A DNA stretch of 6,788 nt from Oscillospiraceae bacterium (GCA_017521875.1 JAFXBH010000085.1:1-6788); one strand, 5' to 3'; counted from the stretch's first letter, positions 1 to 6,226 are shown. The notes: generated by a model from the sequence alone, not told the origin. Numbers and translations: made by a program.

Positions 1-434
1 CATATGAATGGTAACCGGCATATCCATCTCTGCACAGCAAGCAAACAGTTTTCCAGCATAGGATCATCTATGTACAGGTTGGCAGTTAATTCACCCAAAC
101 CCTTAGCGCCGAGATCCTTGTAATGCTGTAGCAAGTAGGTGTGATCGGTTGTGGGCAGATTGTAAACACTTCTGGGATCCACATTGCAGAACCACACAAA
201 ACGGTCCGGATACTTGTCTACAATGTACTTGGTACTTTCGTTGCTTCTATTGCAAGTCAATGCCTCCGGAGAAACGGAGGGAAGCAGAACACCTTTTTCA
301 ATGTTCAACTTATCATATAGAGCAATCAATTCTTCAGGAGAAAGGATTCTCTCTTGATTGTCTTTGTGCTTGGGAACATATTGGGGAAATAAGGTAGTGT
401 GGGCGTGAATATCAATTTTCTTAATTCTTTCCAT
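1..434 (-). CDS. Amidohydrolase (Amidohydro_2), third tandem copy, partial with apparent frameshift
   Basis: This is the N-terminal part of a TIM-barrel metal-dependent hydrolase, running off the left edge. Translation from the ATG at 434-432 gives 129 residues that align without gaps to the two complete copies upstream, with the DIHAH metal motif at residues 8-12. Shared segments include LFPQYVP, FCNVDPRSVYNLPTTDH and DDPMLEN. An AAGGAA ribosome binding site (443-448) lies 8 nt before the start. At position 48/49 one base present in the second copy (base 980) is missing. The reading frame shifts after about residue 129 and then stays open to the edge as unrelated sequence. If the deletion is real, the downstream metal ligands (counterparts of His144, His179 and Asp255) are lost and this is a pseudogene. 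If it is an assembly or sequencing error at a repeat, this is an intact third paralog. The gene starts 32 nt after the stop of the second copy, so it should be co-transcribed. Confidence 0.8.
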   Translation of the reverse strand, partial: MERIKKIDIHAHTTLFPQYVPKHKDNQERILSPEELIALYDKLNIEKGVLLPSVSPEALTCNRSNESTKYIVDKYPDRFVWFCNVDPRSVYNLPTTDHTYLLQHYKDLGAKGLGELTANLYIDDPMLENCLLAVQRWICRLPFI

Positions 435-442
435 AGCAAAAT

Positions 443-448
443 TTCCTT
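443..448 (-). promoter_or_regulatory. RBS of third amidohydrolase copy
   Basis: AAGGAA on the minus strand lies 8 nt before the ATG at 434. This is the same spacing as in the other two copies, and it supports translation of a real gene beginning here. Confidence 0.65.
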
Positions 449-466
449 ATATGTTGTTTGTTAGTG

Positions 467-1366
467 CTACAGACCCAGCAACTTTTCAGCGTTGGTACGA
501 ACGATTTTTACATAGTTTTCCATGGACAATGCTCCGGTTTCCACCATATTGTCCAAGAATGCGTCAAACTTCCACGCGGTCTTATTTACCAAATCACAGA
601 TATCGCAGCCATACAGAAGACGATCGGAGAATTCAGCCATAAACTTGGCTGCGTACTCCGGGTCACGCATCATAGCGGTACATCCGCTGCCTGCAGATAA
701 ATCACCGTAAAGGTTGGGGCATTCCCGCATCAGCCGTTCAATAGTGCCGGGAATAACCTTGCTTCGCTGAGGACCGTTACGCTCTTCTTCGCTTGCCAAT
801 TTGGTGATTTCAGCCCAGAAGTGATGGGAATGGCCCAAAATCTTCAACTTGGGATACTTTTTCAAGAGTTTTTCCAAACGGGGCAGTCCTATGTCATCCA
901 CAATGCCATAATAGCCGCCGATTTGGGGCGCCATATGAATGGTAACCGGCATATCCATCTCTGCACAGCAAGCAAACAGATTTTCCAGCATAGGATCATC
1001 TATGTACAGGTTGGCAGTTAATTCGCCATAACCCAAAGCACCCAAAGATTTATAATGTTGCAGCAGGTAAGTGTGGTCGGTGGTAGGCAGATTGTAAACA
1101 CTTCTGGGATCCACATTGCAGAACCACAGGAAACGATCCGGATATTGATCTACAATGTACTTGGTTTCTTCGCAAGCGTGAATATGCGGTTGCGCTTCCG
1201 GAGAGGAAATAGGCATAAGAACACCCTTTTCGATGTTCAATTCATCGTAGATGGCAATCATTTCCTCAGCAGAATTCATTCTTTGCTGATTATCCTTATG
1301 CATAGGGACATATTGGGGAAATAGAGTAGCGTGTGCGTGAATATCAATTTTCTTAATACTCTTCAT
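467..1366 (-). CDS. Amidohydrolase family protein (Amidohydro_2), second tandem copy
   Basis: This is a predicted cytoplasmic 299-residue metal-dependent hydrolase or decarboxylase of the Amidohydro_2 family (TIM barrel). The full ligand pattern is visible: HxH at His10/His12 at the end of strand 1, His144 in VTIHMAP, His179 in LGHS and Asp255 in GCDICD. The family includes lactonases (pyrone dicarboxylate, sugar lactones) and nonoxidative decarboxylases such as gamma-resorcylate decarboxylase, and the motif does not separate these activities. I chose the ATG at 1366 rather than the one at 1384, because an AAAGGAA site (1375-1381) sits 8 nt before it and the other copies begin with the same KKIDIHAH block. 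By my hand alignment it is about 87% identical to the first copy. Differences cluster at residues 52-67, 111-120 and 196-203, each following a strand that ends at the active site. It lies 44 nt downstream of the first copy in the same operon. The exact substrate is unknown. Confidence 0.88.
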   Translation of the reverse strand: MKSIKKIDIHAHATLFPQYVPMHKDNQQRMNSAEEMIAIYDELNIEKGVLMPISSPEAQPHIHACEETKYIVDQYPDRFLWFCNVDPRSVYNLPTTDHTYLLQHYKSLGALGYGELTANLYIDDPMLENLFACCAEMDMPVTIHMAPQIGGYYGIVDDIGLPRLEKLLKKYPKLKILGHSHHFWAEITKLASEEERNGPQRSKVIPGTIERLMRECPNLYGDLSAGSGCTAMMRDPEYAAKFMAEFSDRLLYGCDICDLVNKTAWKFDAFLDNMVETGALSMENYVKIVRTNAEKLLGL

Positions 1367-1374
1367 AACAATAT

Positions 1375-1381
1375 TTCCTTT
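1375..1381 (-). promoter_or_regulatory. RBS deciding the start of second amidohydrolase copy
   Basis: AAAGGAA lies 8 nt before the ATG at 1366. The alternative upstream ATG at 1384 would place this site inside the coding region, so 1366 is the better start. Confidence 0.65.
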
Positions 1382-1410
1382 CAATTCAGCGGTTTTGATG
1401 GTTACAGGCG

Positions 1411-2313
1411 TTACAAACCAAGTAACTTTTCAGCATTGGTGCGGACGATTTTTACATAGTTTTCCATGGATAGCGCACCGGTATCCACCATATTATCCAG
1501 AAAAGCGTCAAACTTCCATGCGGTTTTGTTTACCAAATCACAGATGTCGCAGCCATAGAAAATACGGTCGGAGAACTCAGCCATAAACTTTGCTGCGTAC
1601 TCGGGATCACGCATCATAGCGGTGCATCCACTGCCAGCAGACAGGTCGCAGTAAAGATTGGGGCATTCCCGCATCAGCCGTTCAATGGTGCCGGGAGTAA
1701 CCTTGCCCAAGTTTCTCCAATTATTACGTTCTTCTTCGCTGGACAGTTTGGTAATTTCTGTCCAGAAATGGAAAGAGTGGCCCAAAATCTTCAATTTGGG
1801 ATATTTCTTTAAGAGTTTTTCCAAACGGGGCAGACCCATATCGTCAACAATGCCGTAATATCCGCCAACTTGAGGCGCCATATGAATGGTAACCGGCATA
1901 TCCATCTCTGCGCAACAAGCAAGCAGATTCTCCATCATAGGATCATCTACATACATATTGATAGTAACTTCGCCCATACCCTTAGCGCCCAGATTCTTGT
2001 AATGCTGTAGCAGATAGGTGTGGTCGGTGGTAGGCAGATTGTAAACACTTCTAGGATCCACATTGCAGAACCACAGGAAACGGTCAGGATATTTGTCTAC
2101 AATGTACTTAGTTGCCTCATTACTGGTGGGGTGTGTTTGTGCCTCGGGGGAGACACAGGGAAGCAGAACGCCTTTTTCGATGTTTAATTCATCATAGATG
2201 GCAATCATTTCTTCAGCAGAATTGATTCTTTCCTGATTATCCTTGTGTTTGGGAACATATTGGGGAAATAGAGTAGCGTGAGCATGAATATCAATTTTTT
2301 TGATGCTTTTCAT
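1411..2313 (-). CDS. Amidohydrolase family protein (Amidohydro_2), first tandem copy
   Basis: This 300-residue TIM-barrel metal-dependent hydrolase is a close paralog of the next gene. Metal ligands are complete: His10 and His12 in DIHAH, His144 in VTIHMAP, His179 in LGHS and Asp256 in GCDICD. The start at 2313 is preferred over the upstream in-frame ATG at 2334, because an AAAGGAG ribosome binding site (2322-2328) lies 8 nt upstream and the upstream seven residues are not conserved between copies. It follows the isomerase gene by 24 nt. Relative to the second copy it has one extra residue in a variable loop near residues 196-204 (NNWRNLG against GPQRS). It also has a different set around residues 52-67 (CVSPEAQTHPTSNEA). 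Given the two dehydrogenases and the isomerase upstream, hydrolysis of a lactone or another ring-opening step on a sugar-like intermediate is a reasonable inference. Decarboxylation or C-C cleavage are alternatives within the family. Confidence 0.88.
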   Translation of the reverse strand: MKSIKKIDIHAHATLFPQYVPKHKDNQERINSAEEMIAIYDELNIEKGVLLPCVSPEAQTHPTSNEATKYIVDKYPDRFLWFCNVDPRSVYNLPTTDHTYLLQHYKNLGAKGMGEVTINMYVDDPMMENLLACCAEMDMPVTIHMAPQVGGYYGIVDDMGLPRLEKLLKKYPKLKILGHSFHFWTEITKLSSEEERNNWRNLGKVTPGTIERLMRECPNLYCDLSAGSGCTAMMRDPEYAAKFMAEFSDRIFYGCDICDLVNKTAWKFDAFLDNMVDTGALSMENYVKIVRTNAEKLLGL

Positions 2314-2321
2314 AATACTGA

Positions 2322-2328
2322 CTCCTTT
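2322..2328 (-). promoter_or_regulatory. RBS deciding the start of first amidohydrolase copy
   Basis: AAAGGAG lies 8 nt before the ATG at 2313. The longer form from 2334 would bury this site within codons 3-5, and its extra residues are not shared by the paralogs. Confidence 0.7.
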
Positions 2329-2337
2329 GAACAATTA

Positions 2338-3183
2338 TTATAAGGCTGCAATGATTTCCTTGATTTTGCCTACTGCATCTAAAAATGCGATTTCTTGTGT
2401 TTCATATTTGTAGGGATTTTCAAAGGTTTTACCTACCAAGGCGTTCAGACCGTCAAAGGTTTGCAGATGGGGTTCCAGAGTTATCAAAACATCCTTGCCG
2501 GTTTCTTTAAGATGCCGCTGCAAAATGGCGGGAATATCACCCTTGCCCAGTCCGGGAGGTACTACAGCGCCCTCATACAGAGCATCTTTAATGTGAAAAT
2601 AACTGATGTAGTCCTTCAGCAGTTCGTATGCATCGGGATAGGGTTTGTAACCATCCAGCACAAAGTTGCCCATATCAAACACGCACTTCAATTCTCCGCC
2701 GAATGCTTGCAACAGATCCAAGCATTTATCAGGGGACTCGCCGTAAATCTTGGCTTCGTTTTCGTGGCACAGATTAACATTATGTGCCTTTGCAACATCC
2801 AGCAAAGCGCCCAAACGATCAATGACTTCGCCCCGGCATTCCTCGCGGGTCTTGCCTTCGGGAAGATAGAAACTGAACATGCGGATACGGTCAGCCTCCA
2901 AGATGTTTGCAGTTTCGCATACCCGTTTGGCTGTTTCTAAATGTGCATCGAAGTTATCGGCCAGATTAATTTTGCCCAGAGGAGAGCCAAGAGAAGATAC
3001 GCGAATACCGTCTAACTTGACTTTCAGTTCTTTTGCTTCGCAGGGAGTTAAATCAGCGATGTTTTTACTGCCGATAAAACGAGGCTCAATATAGCCAATG
3101 CCGTTTTCTCGCAGCATTTGCAGTTGGATATCAATGTTTTTGCTGTACTCGTCAGCAAATGCAGATAAAATGATAGAAGCCAT
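2338..3183 (-). CDS. Sugar phosphate isomerase/epimerase-like TIM-barrel protein (AP_endonuc_2 / xylose isomerase-like)
   Basis: This 281-residue protein of the xylose-isomerase-like TIM-barrel superfamily (Pfam AP_endonuc_2) is of usual length. Members isomerise, epimerise or dehydrate sugars and cyclitols using a divalent metal, for example IolE, IolI and ketose 3-epimerases. Probable metal ligands are Glu141 in the CHENE segment, Asp170 in FDMGN, His197 in FHIKD and Glu237 in LEPHL. The GLGKGDI segment at residues 211-217 matches the glycine-rich G.G..D motif typical of the family. There is no signal peptide, so it should be cytoplasmic. An AAGGAG site 8 nt before the ATG overlaps the stop codon of the preceding oxidoreductase gene (12 nt gap), suggesting translational coupling. 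Its neighbours suggest it acts on a keto-sugar or related intermediate made by the two dehydrogenases. The specific reaction cannot be assigned, and C-glycoside-cleaving enzymes and 3-keto-sugar hydratases also use this fold. Confidence 0.88.
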   Translation of the reverse strand: MASIILSAFADEYSKNIDIQLQMLRENGIGYIEPRFIGSKNIADLTPCEAKELKVKLDGIRVSSLGSPLGKINLADNFDAHLETAKRVCETANILEADRIRMFSFYLPEGKTREECRGEVIDRLGALLDVAKAHNVNLCHENEAKIYGESPDKCLDLLQAFGGELKCVFDMGNFVLDGYKPYPDAYELLKDYISYFHIKDALYEGAVVPPGLGKGDIPAILQRHLKETGKDVLITLEPHLQTFDGLNALVGKTFENPYKYETQEIAFLDAVGKIKEIIAAL

Positions 3184-3195
3184 ATAGTTATCTCC

Positions 3196-4077
3196 TTAGT
3201 CGGTACATCTGTGAACGATTTCTTCTTTTCCGCCTTCCAGGGAACGCTTCATTGCGTTGATAACATATACAGGAGCGAAGAACTCTTCGTAAGTCTTATG
3301 CTGGGGTTTGCCCAAAAGCAGATCGTGGAACTCCAGGAATTCCCGATCAAACAGTCCGTCATAACTATAGGTTCTGCCGATTACATCCAGATCAAAGTTG
3401 ACGCTGGCATAGCACAAGTCATTGACGAGAGAATAATCGCTGTTGAAATCCAGGAAAATATCGTAATTATCGTATCTGACGATACAGTTGTAGTTGGGGT
3501 AACTGGGGTACATCATAACACTGTTGGGGAAGTGGCCGAAAATATCCAGAGACGGCTCAACCAAATGCTGAGAGTAGAAGTAGAATCCGCCGTATTCCAC
3601 ATGGTCAATGACCAGGGGGCAGCGGAGATAGCCACCGCAGACCTTACCATTGTTGCCTTCGGCGACCAACTGCTTCAATTCGTGTACGATATCTGCATGG
3701 GCGCAGCAACTACCGCCGCATACAGGGACATTTTTAGCCTTCAACTCTGCCATAAATGCCTTTGCGTCTTCTTCGGAGCAGGTGATGGGCTTGTCGATAA
3801 ACATAGGAATGCCGCTGTCGATGTAGGGCTTGGCATACTTGTAGTGGTTGTCGCCGTGACGGGCAGTAATAATAATGCCGTCAACCTTACCTACAAACTC
3901 GTCGTAACTCTTGGCCACATAAATACCGAAATCCTTTGCGTATTTGTCAGCAGCACCTTCTTCATCACTGTAAACGCCAACAAATTCTACATCGTCAACA
4001 AGGTTATGATTGATAACAGAGTCTACAAAGCAATATCCGTGAGAGTTCTCACAACCTAAAATAGCAACTTTAAACAT
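3196..4077 (-). CDS. Gfo/Idh/MocA family oxidoreductase B, divergent
   Basis: This 293-residue protein is organised as an N-terminal Rossmann domain (about residues 1-120) and a C-terminal substrate domain. It is a predicted NAD(P)-dependent sugar or cyclitol dehydrogenase. The nucleotide-binding turn reads GCENSHG (residues 8-14) instead of the classic GxGxxG, a variant with a serine-histidine pair. The family's lysine motif is present as DKP (Asp95-Lys96-Pro97, usually EKP). A histidine at 171 in the SQHLVEPSLDIFG segment stands where many members have the catalytic His. The domain is a little shorter than usual and rich in Tyr and Asp after residue 160. An AAAGGA ribosome binding site lies 8 nt before the ATG. 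It follows oxidoreductase A by 44 nt and overlaps the ribosome binding site of the isomerase gene at its stop codon. Substrate unknown; it could use an activated or already oxidised intermediate from enzyme A. Confidence 0.85.
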   Translation of the reverse strand: MFKVAILGCENSHGYCFVDSVINHNLVDDVEFVGVYSDEEGAADKYAKDFGIYVAKSYDEFVGKVDGIIITARHGDNHYKYAKPYIDSGIPMFIDKPITCSEEDAKAFMAELKAKNVPVCGGSCCAHADIVHELKQLVAEGNNGKVCGGYLRCPLVIDHVEYGGFYFYSQHLVEPSLDIFGHFPNSVMMYPSYPNYNCIVRYDNYDIFLDFNSDYSLVNDLCYASVNFDLDVIGRTYSYDGLFDREFLEFHDLLLGKPQHKTYEEFFAPVYVINAMKRSLEGGKEEIVHRCTD

Positions 4078-4093
4078 AATATTTATCCTTTCT

Positions 4094-4106
4094 CTGCCTG
4101 TGGCAG
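4094..4106 (-). other. Small hairpin in the gap between the two oxidoreductase genes
   Basis: CTGCC-ACA-GGCAG forms a perfect 5-bp stem with a 3-nt loop, between the stop of oxidoreductase A and the ribosome binding site of oxidoreductase B. No U-tract follows, so it is not an intrinsic terminator. It could be an RNA-processing or stabilising element, or chance. Confidence 0.3.
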
Positions 4107-4121
4107 CCTTGAATACTTAAA

Positions 4122-5099
4122 TTATCTGTTGTTAATACCCCAAATCAGTTGCAGGGTTTCGCGGTTTTCGTTAGCGTCAATGAGCAGTTTATCTGTGCCG
4201 TTGACGGCGTTAATCAGATTTGTTAACTGGATTACATGGCCGGTAACATCAATATCAGAGGGATTGGATACATCCTTTGTTTTGCCGTTGGGATCTCTCT
4301 TGTAGGTGTAATCCTTCAGATTCAGTTGCTCAATATTATCCTCGATGATGACAACAGAACCCAGTGTGCCGCAAATGGTCAGTCTCCGCTCATAGCCGGG
4401 GAACGCAGCCACAGTGGAGTTGATGGTGCCCAGTGCGCCGTTTTCAAATTCCAAAACGGCAGCGGCGGTATCTTCGGCCTCAATGTTGTGATGCAGAGTC
4501 TTGGACAGACCGTGTACCTTCTTTACAGAGCCAACTAAGTAGCGCATAATGTCAATGCCGTGGATACCCTGGTTCATCATTTCGCCGCCGTCCAGTTTCC
4601 AGGTGCCCTTCCAGGCGCTGCCGCTGTAATATTCGGGTGTACGGCAGTACATCATGCTCAGGTTGACCTGTACGATCTTGCCGAAGGCGTTTTCTTCGAT
4701 GAGTTTCTTGACTTTTTGAATGTCGGGAGCAAACCGAATCTGGGAGATAACAGTCAGCAGTCTGTCGCTGGACTTGCACAGTTCAACCAATTCGTCAGCG
4801 TCCTCAGGCAGCAGAGCCATAGGCTTTTCCACCACAACATGCTTGTTGTGCTTCAGAGCCATTTTTGCGTTTTCGGCATGGAAACCGCTGGGCGTGCAGA
4901 TACATACAACATCCACTGCGGGATCGTCCAGCAATGCCTGATAATTTGCGTAAGCGCGGGTATTATGCTTTTCAGCAAAAGAATTGGCGAAATCAATGTT
5001 CACATCTGCAACGCCTAACAGTTCAGCGCCTTCGATCTGCCGAATGGCATTCACATGGAAAGCCGCGATCATTCCACAACCAACAATACCAAATTTCAT
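4122..5099 (-). CDS. Gfo/Idh/MocA family oxidoreductase A
   Basis: This 325-residue predicted NAD(P)-dependent dehydrogenase is a canonical family member. It has a Rossmann turn GCGMIA at residues 7-12, an acidic residue after strand 2 (VADVN, Asp32) consistent with NAD preference, the EKP motif at residues 91-93 with catalytic Lys92, and the substrate-domain signature GGEMMNQGIHGID (171-183) with His180 and Asp183. The WKGTWKLD segment just before that signature is typical of the GFO/IDH C-terminal domain. Substrates in the family are sugars, inositols, nucleotide sugars and similar polyols. The C-terminus stops at LIWGINNR, several residues sooner than the usual final helix plus tail, with no obvious continuation after the stop. 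The gene begins 15 nt after the regulator stop, with AAGGA 9 nt before the ATG, so the two are probably co-transcribed. It likely catalyses the first oxidation in the pathway, though the substrate is not readable. Confidence 0.9.
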   Translation of the reverse strand: MKFGIVGCGMIAAFHVNAIRQIEGAELLGVADVNIDFANSFAEKHNTRAYANYQALLDDPAVDVVCICTPSGFHAENAKMALKHNKHVVVEKPMALLPEDADELVELCKSSDRLLTVISQIRFAPDIQKVKKLIEENAFGKIVQVNLSMMYCRTPEYYSGSAWKGTWKLDGGEMMNQGIHGIDIMRYLVGSVKKVHGLSKTLHHNIEAEDTAAAVLEFENGALGTINSTVAAFPGYERRLTICGTLGSVVIIEDNIEQLNLKDYTYKRDPNGKTKDVSNPSDIDVTGHVIQLTNLINAVNGTDKLLIDANENRETLQLIWGINNR

Positions 5100-5114
5100 A
5101 CTAATCCATCCTTG

Positions 5115-5993
5115 TTATTTTATTTTTACCGCGCTGCGATATTGCTGCGGTGTAACGCCATAGTGTTTTTTAAACCATTTATAGAAGTAGGAGTCGTTGG
5201 AGAAACCCAAAATTGTAGATATTTGAGAAATACTGACTTCCTTATCCATCAACATCGTCTCAGCGGTGTATTTTCTGTGCTTGTCAATGTATGCTTTAAC
5301 GCTCATACCCATTGTTTCTTTGAACAATTTACTGAAATAGGCTTCTACAAAGCCACATTTCTCTGCCAGCAATTCTACAGAACACTGGTGTGTGAAATTG
5401 CGGTCAATGTATTCCAGCGCGGGTCGAATTTTCTCGATGCGGGTAATCATATCCTTGAAGGGAATATGGGCGTCTTCCCGCATCTCTTCTTCCAGCAGTA
5501 CATGCAAAACAAACAACACAAGATGGATCAGTCCTTGCTGAGATGTTGCCTGCATAAAACTGGCTTGCGAGAACATAAAGGAAATGACCTGTTTGATGCG
5601 AGTGTTTTGCTGGATTAAGTTGGGTAGTTTACCTGCGCCATTAATGTACCGGAACAGGAGGGTCTCCCGTTGAGGACGGGATACTTGCTCAGCCAGGAAC
5701 AGGATATTGACATTCATAAGATCGTACTGAAAATCCCGGCTGCAGTATAAATTCGCGTGACTCTCCAGCGGATTAATAAGCACAACATCGCCGGCGCGGA
5801 CTTGAATGCATTCTTCGCCGATTTGCAAAATGCCATTGCCGCCGGTGATATATTTAATCTCAAATTCCTCGTGCCATTTCAAATTGGGACTGACCAATTC
5901 ACCGACATTTTGCTGGTTTTTTTGCAGTTGCCAGTTGATTTGAAAATCGTGCTTTTGGAATTCAATTGATTCTTTTTCTGTATAGTTCTTCAT
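5115..5993 (-). CDS. AraC family transcriptional regulator (cupin plus HTH)
   Basis: This 292-residue regulator has an N-terminal cupin-like ligand-binding domain around residues 38-85 (WHEEFEI, then GDVVLINPLESHA) and a C-terminal AraC DNA-binding domain at about 188-290. The latter holds two helix-turn-helix units: SVELLAEKCGF...FKETMGMSVKAYI (205-236) and SISQISTILGFSNDSYFYKWF (254-274), followed by the signature YGVTPQQYR (278-286). Regulators of this build usually sense a sugar or related metabolite and activate adjacent catabolic genes. It is the first gene of the operon on the same strand as the enzymes, so autoregulation of the whole unit is likely. The start at 5993 is fixed by an in-frame TGA two codons upstream. 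Its ribosome binding site is modest (GAGGG, 6001-6005), while a stronger AGGAGG lies further up without a suitable start codon. Confidence 0.92.
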   Translation of the reverse strand: MKNYTEKESIEFQKHDFQINWQLQKNQQNVGELVSPNLKWHEEFEIKYITGGNGILQIGEECIQVRAGDVVLINPLESHANLYCSRDFQYDLMNVNILFLAEQVSRPQRETLLFRYINGAGKLPNLIQQNTRIKQVISFMFSQASFMQATSQQGLIHLVLFVLHVLLEEEMREDAHIPFKDMITRIEKIRPALEYIDRNFTHQCSVELLAEKCGFVEAYFSKLFKETMGMSVKAYIDKHRKYTAETMLMDKEVSISQISTILGFSNDSYFYKWFKKHYGVTPQQYRSAVKIK

Positions 5994-6004
5994 GGTTCAT
6001 CCCT

Positions 6005-6056
6005 CACAGAATAATTTTACCACGACCTCCTATAGAATGTAATATACTTATCTGTG
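6005..6056 (-). promoter_or_regulatory. Leader inverted repeat upstream of the AraC regulator
   Basis: CACAGA (minus strand, 6051-6056) is the exact complement of TCTGTG (6005-6010). Three further pairs (TAA with TTA) form across a one-base bulge. The loop contains a perfect AGGAGG (6026-6031). The downstream arm touches the regulator's own GAGGG ribosome binding site. This could be an mRNA hairpin tuning translation, or a widely spaced DNA operator for the regulator. The stem is short, so confidence is limited. Confidence 0.3.
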
Positions 6057-6059
6057 TTT

Positions 6060-6088
6060 CTTATATACTTTTTTGTCCTTTTTGTAAA
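6060..6088 (-). promoter_or_regulatory. Promoter P2 of the araC-enzyme operon
   Basis: A TTTACA -35 box (6083-6088) is separated by 17 nt from a TATAAG -10 box (6060-6065), each with 5 of 6 consensus bases. The expected start is near 6053-6055, about 60 nt before the regulator ATG. From the -35 box into the spacer, 6068-6085 is a tandem imperfect 9-nt direct repeat (ACAAAAAGG then ACAAAAAAG), which might be a regulator contact site. Confidence 0.5.
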
Positions 6089-6114
6089 GAATTTTTGAAT
6101 GATGTTATAAATTT

Positions 6115-6143
6115 ATTATAGTTTTTATTCAGCGATATTTCAA
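6115..6143 (-). promoter_or_regulatory. Promoter P1 of the araC-enzyme operon
   Basis: TTGAAA (6138-6143), a 17-nt spacer and a perfect TATAAT (6115-6120) form a near-consensus sigma-A promoter, pointing into the regulator and enzyme genes. The expected start near 6108 gives a leader of about 115 nt that contains the whole inverted repeat. A small dyad, ATATT-TC-AATAT (6135-6146), overlaps the -35 box and could be an operator. Confidence 0.6.
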
Positions 6144-6190
6144 TATAAAACGAGGTGTCATAATGCACAAAATCAATCCTCTGTTTTTGT

Positions 6191-6226
6191 AAAAAACCCC
6201 GGAAATCAAAGCGTTTTCCGGGGTTT
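6191..6226 (-). terminator. Intrinsic terminator of the DUF2500 gene
   Basis: A perfect 12-bp stem (6194-6205 with 6215-6226, core CCCCGG/CCGGGG) with a 9-nt loop is followed on the minus strand by a run of T residues. It lies 54 nt after the DUF2500 stop and upstream of promoters P1 and P2, so it insulates the enzyme operon. On the plus strand the following sequence is a poor U-tract, so it is mainly a minus-strand terminator. Confidence 0.88.

Larger units (their letters stand above)
1..2313. repeat. Tandem gene triplication, period about 0.93-0.95 kb
   Basis: Three head-to-tail copies of one amidohydrolase gene start at 2313, 1366 and 434, giving unit lengths of 947 and 932 bp. The third unit is cut by the window edge. 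The similarity includes the ribosome binding region before each start: an AAGGA core with exactly 8 nt to ATG. At DNA level the copies carry many synonymous differences, so the duplication is not brand new. The exception is 1-92 against 932-1024, which matches exactly apart from one missing base. Confidence 0.9.

Noticed and set aside
1..2313. Possibility that the repeats are a CRISPR array or an insertion sequence
   Set aside because: The period is nearly 1 kb and each unit is a full gene with metal-ligand motifs. There are no short spacers, transposase or terminal inverted repeats.
2395..2940. 181-codon plus-strand frame opposite the isomerase gene
   Set aside because: It is a shadow frame of a well-supported TIM-barrel gene; no domain or ribosome binding site supports it.
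3211..4059. Long 282-codon plus-strand frame opposite oxidoreductase B
   Set aside because: It is antisense to a gene with clear family motifs and a good ribosome binding site. Its translation is low-complexity and Val/Ile-rich with no recognisable domain.
4094..4106. Internal operon terminator
   Set aside because: The hairpin has only 5 bp and is not followed by a T-run on the minus strand, so read-through is expected.
5055..5618. 187-codon plus-strand frame opposite the AraC gene
   Set aside because: It is antisense to the conserved helix-turn-helix region and crosses the boundary between two real genes.
6163..6192. Tiny plus-strand frame (9 residues) preceded by an AGGTG-like site
   Set aside because: It is too short to judge, has no convincing plus-strand promoter, and lies in the intergenic region upstream of P1.
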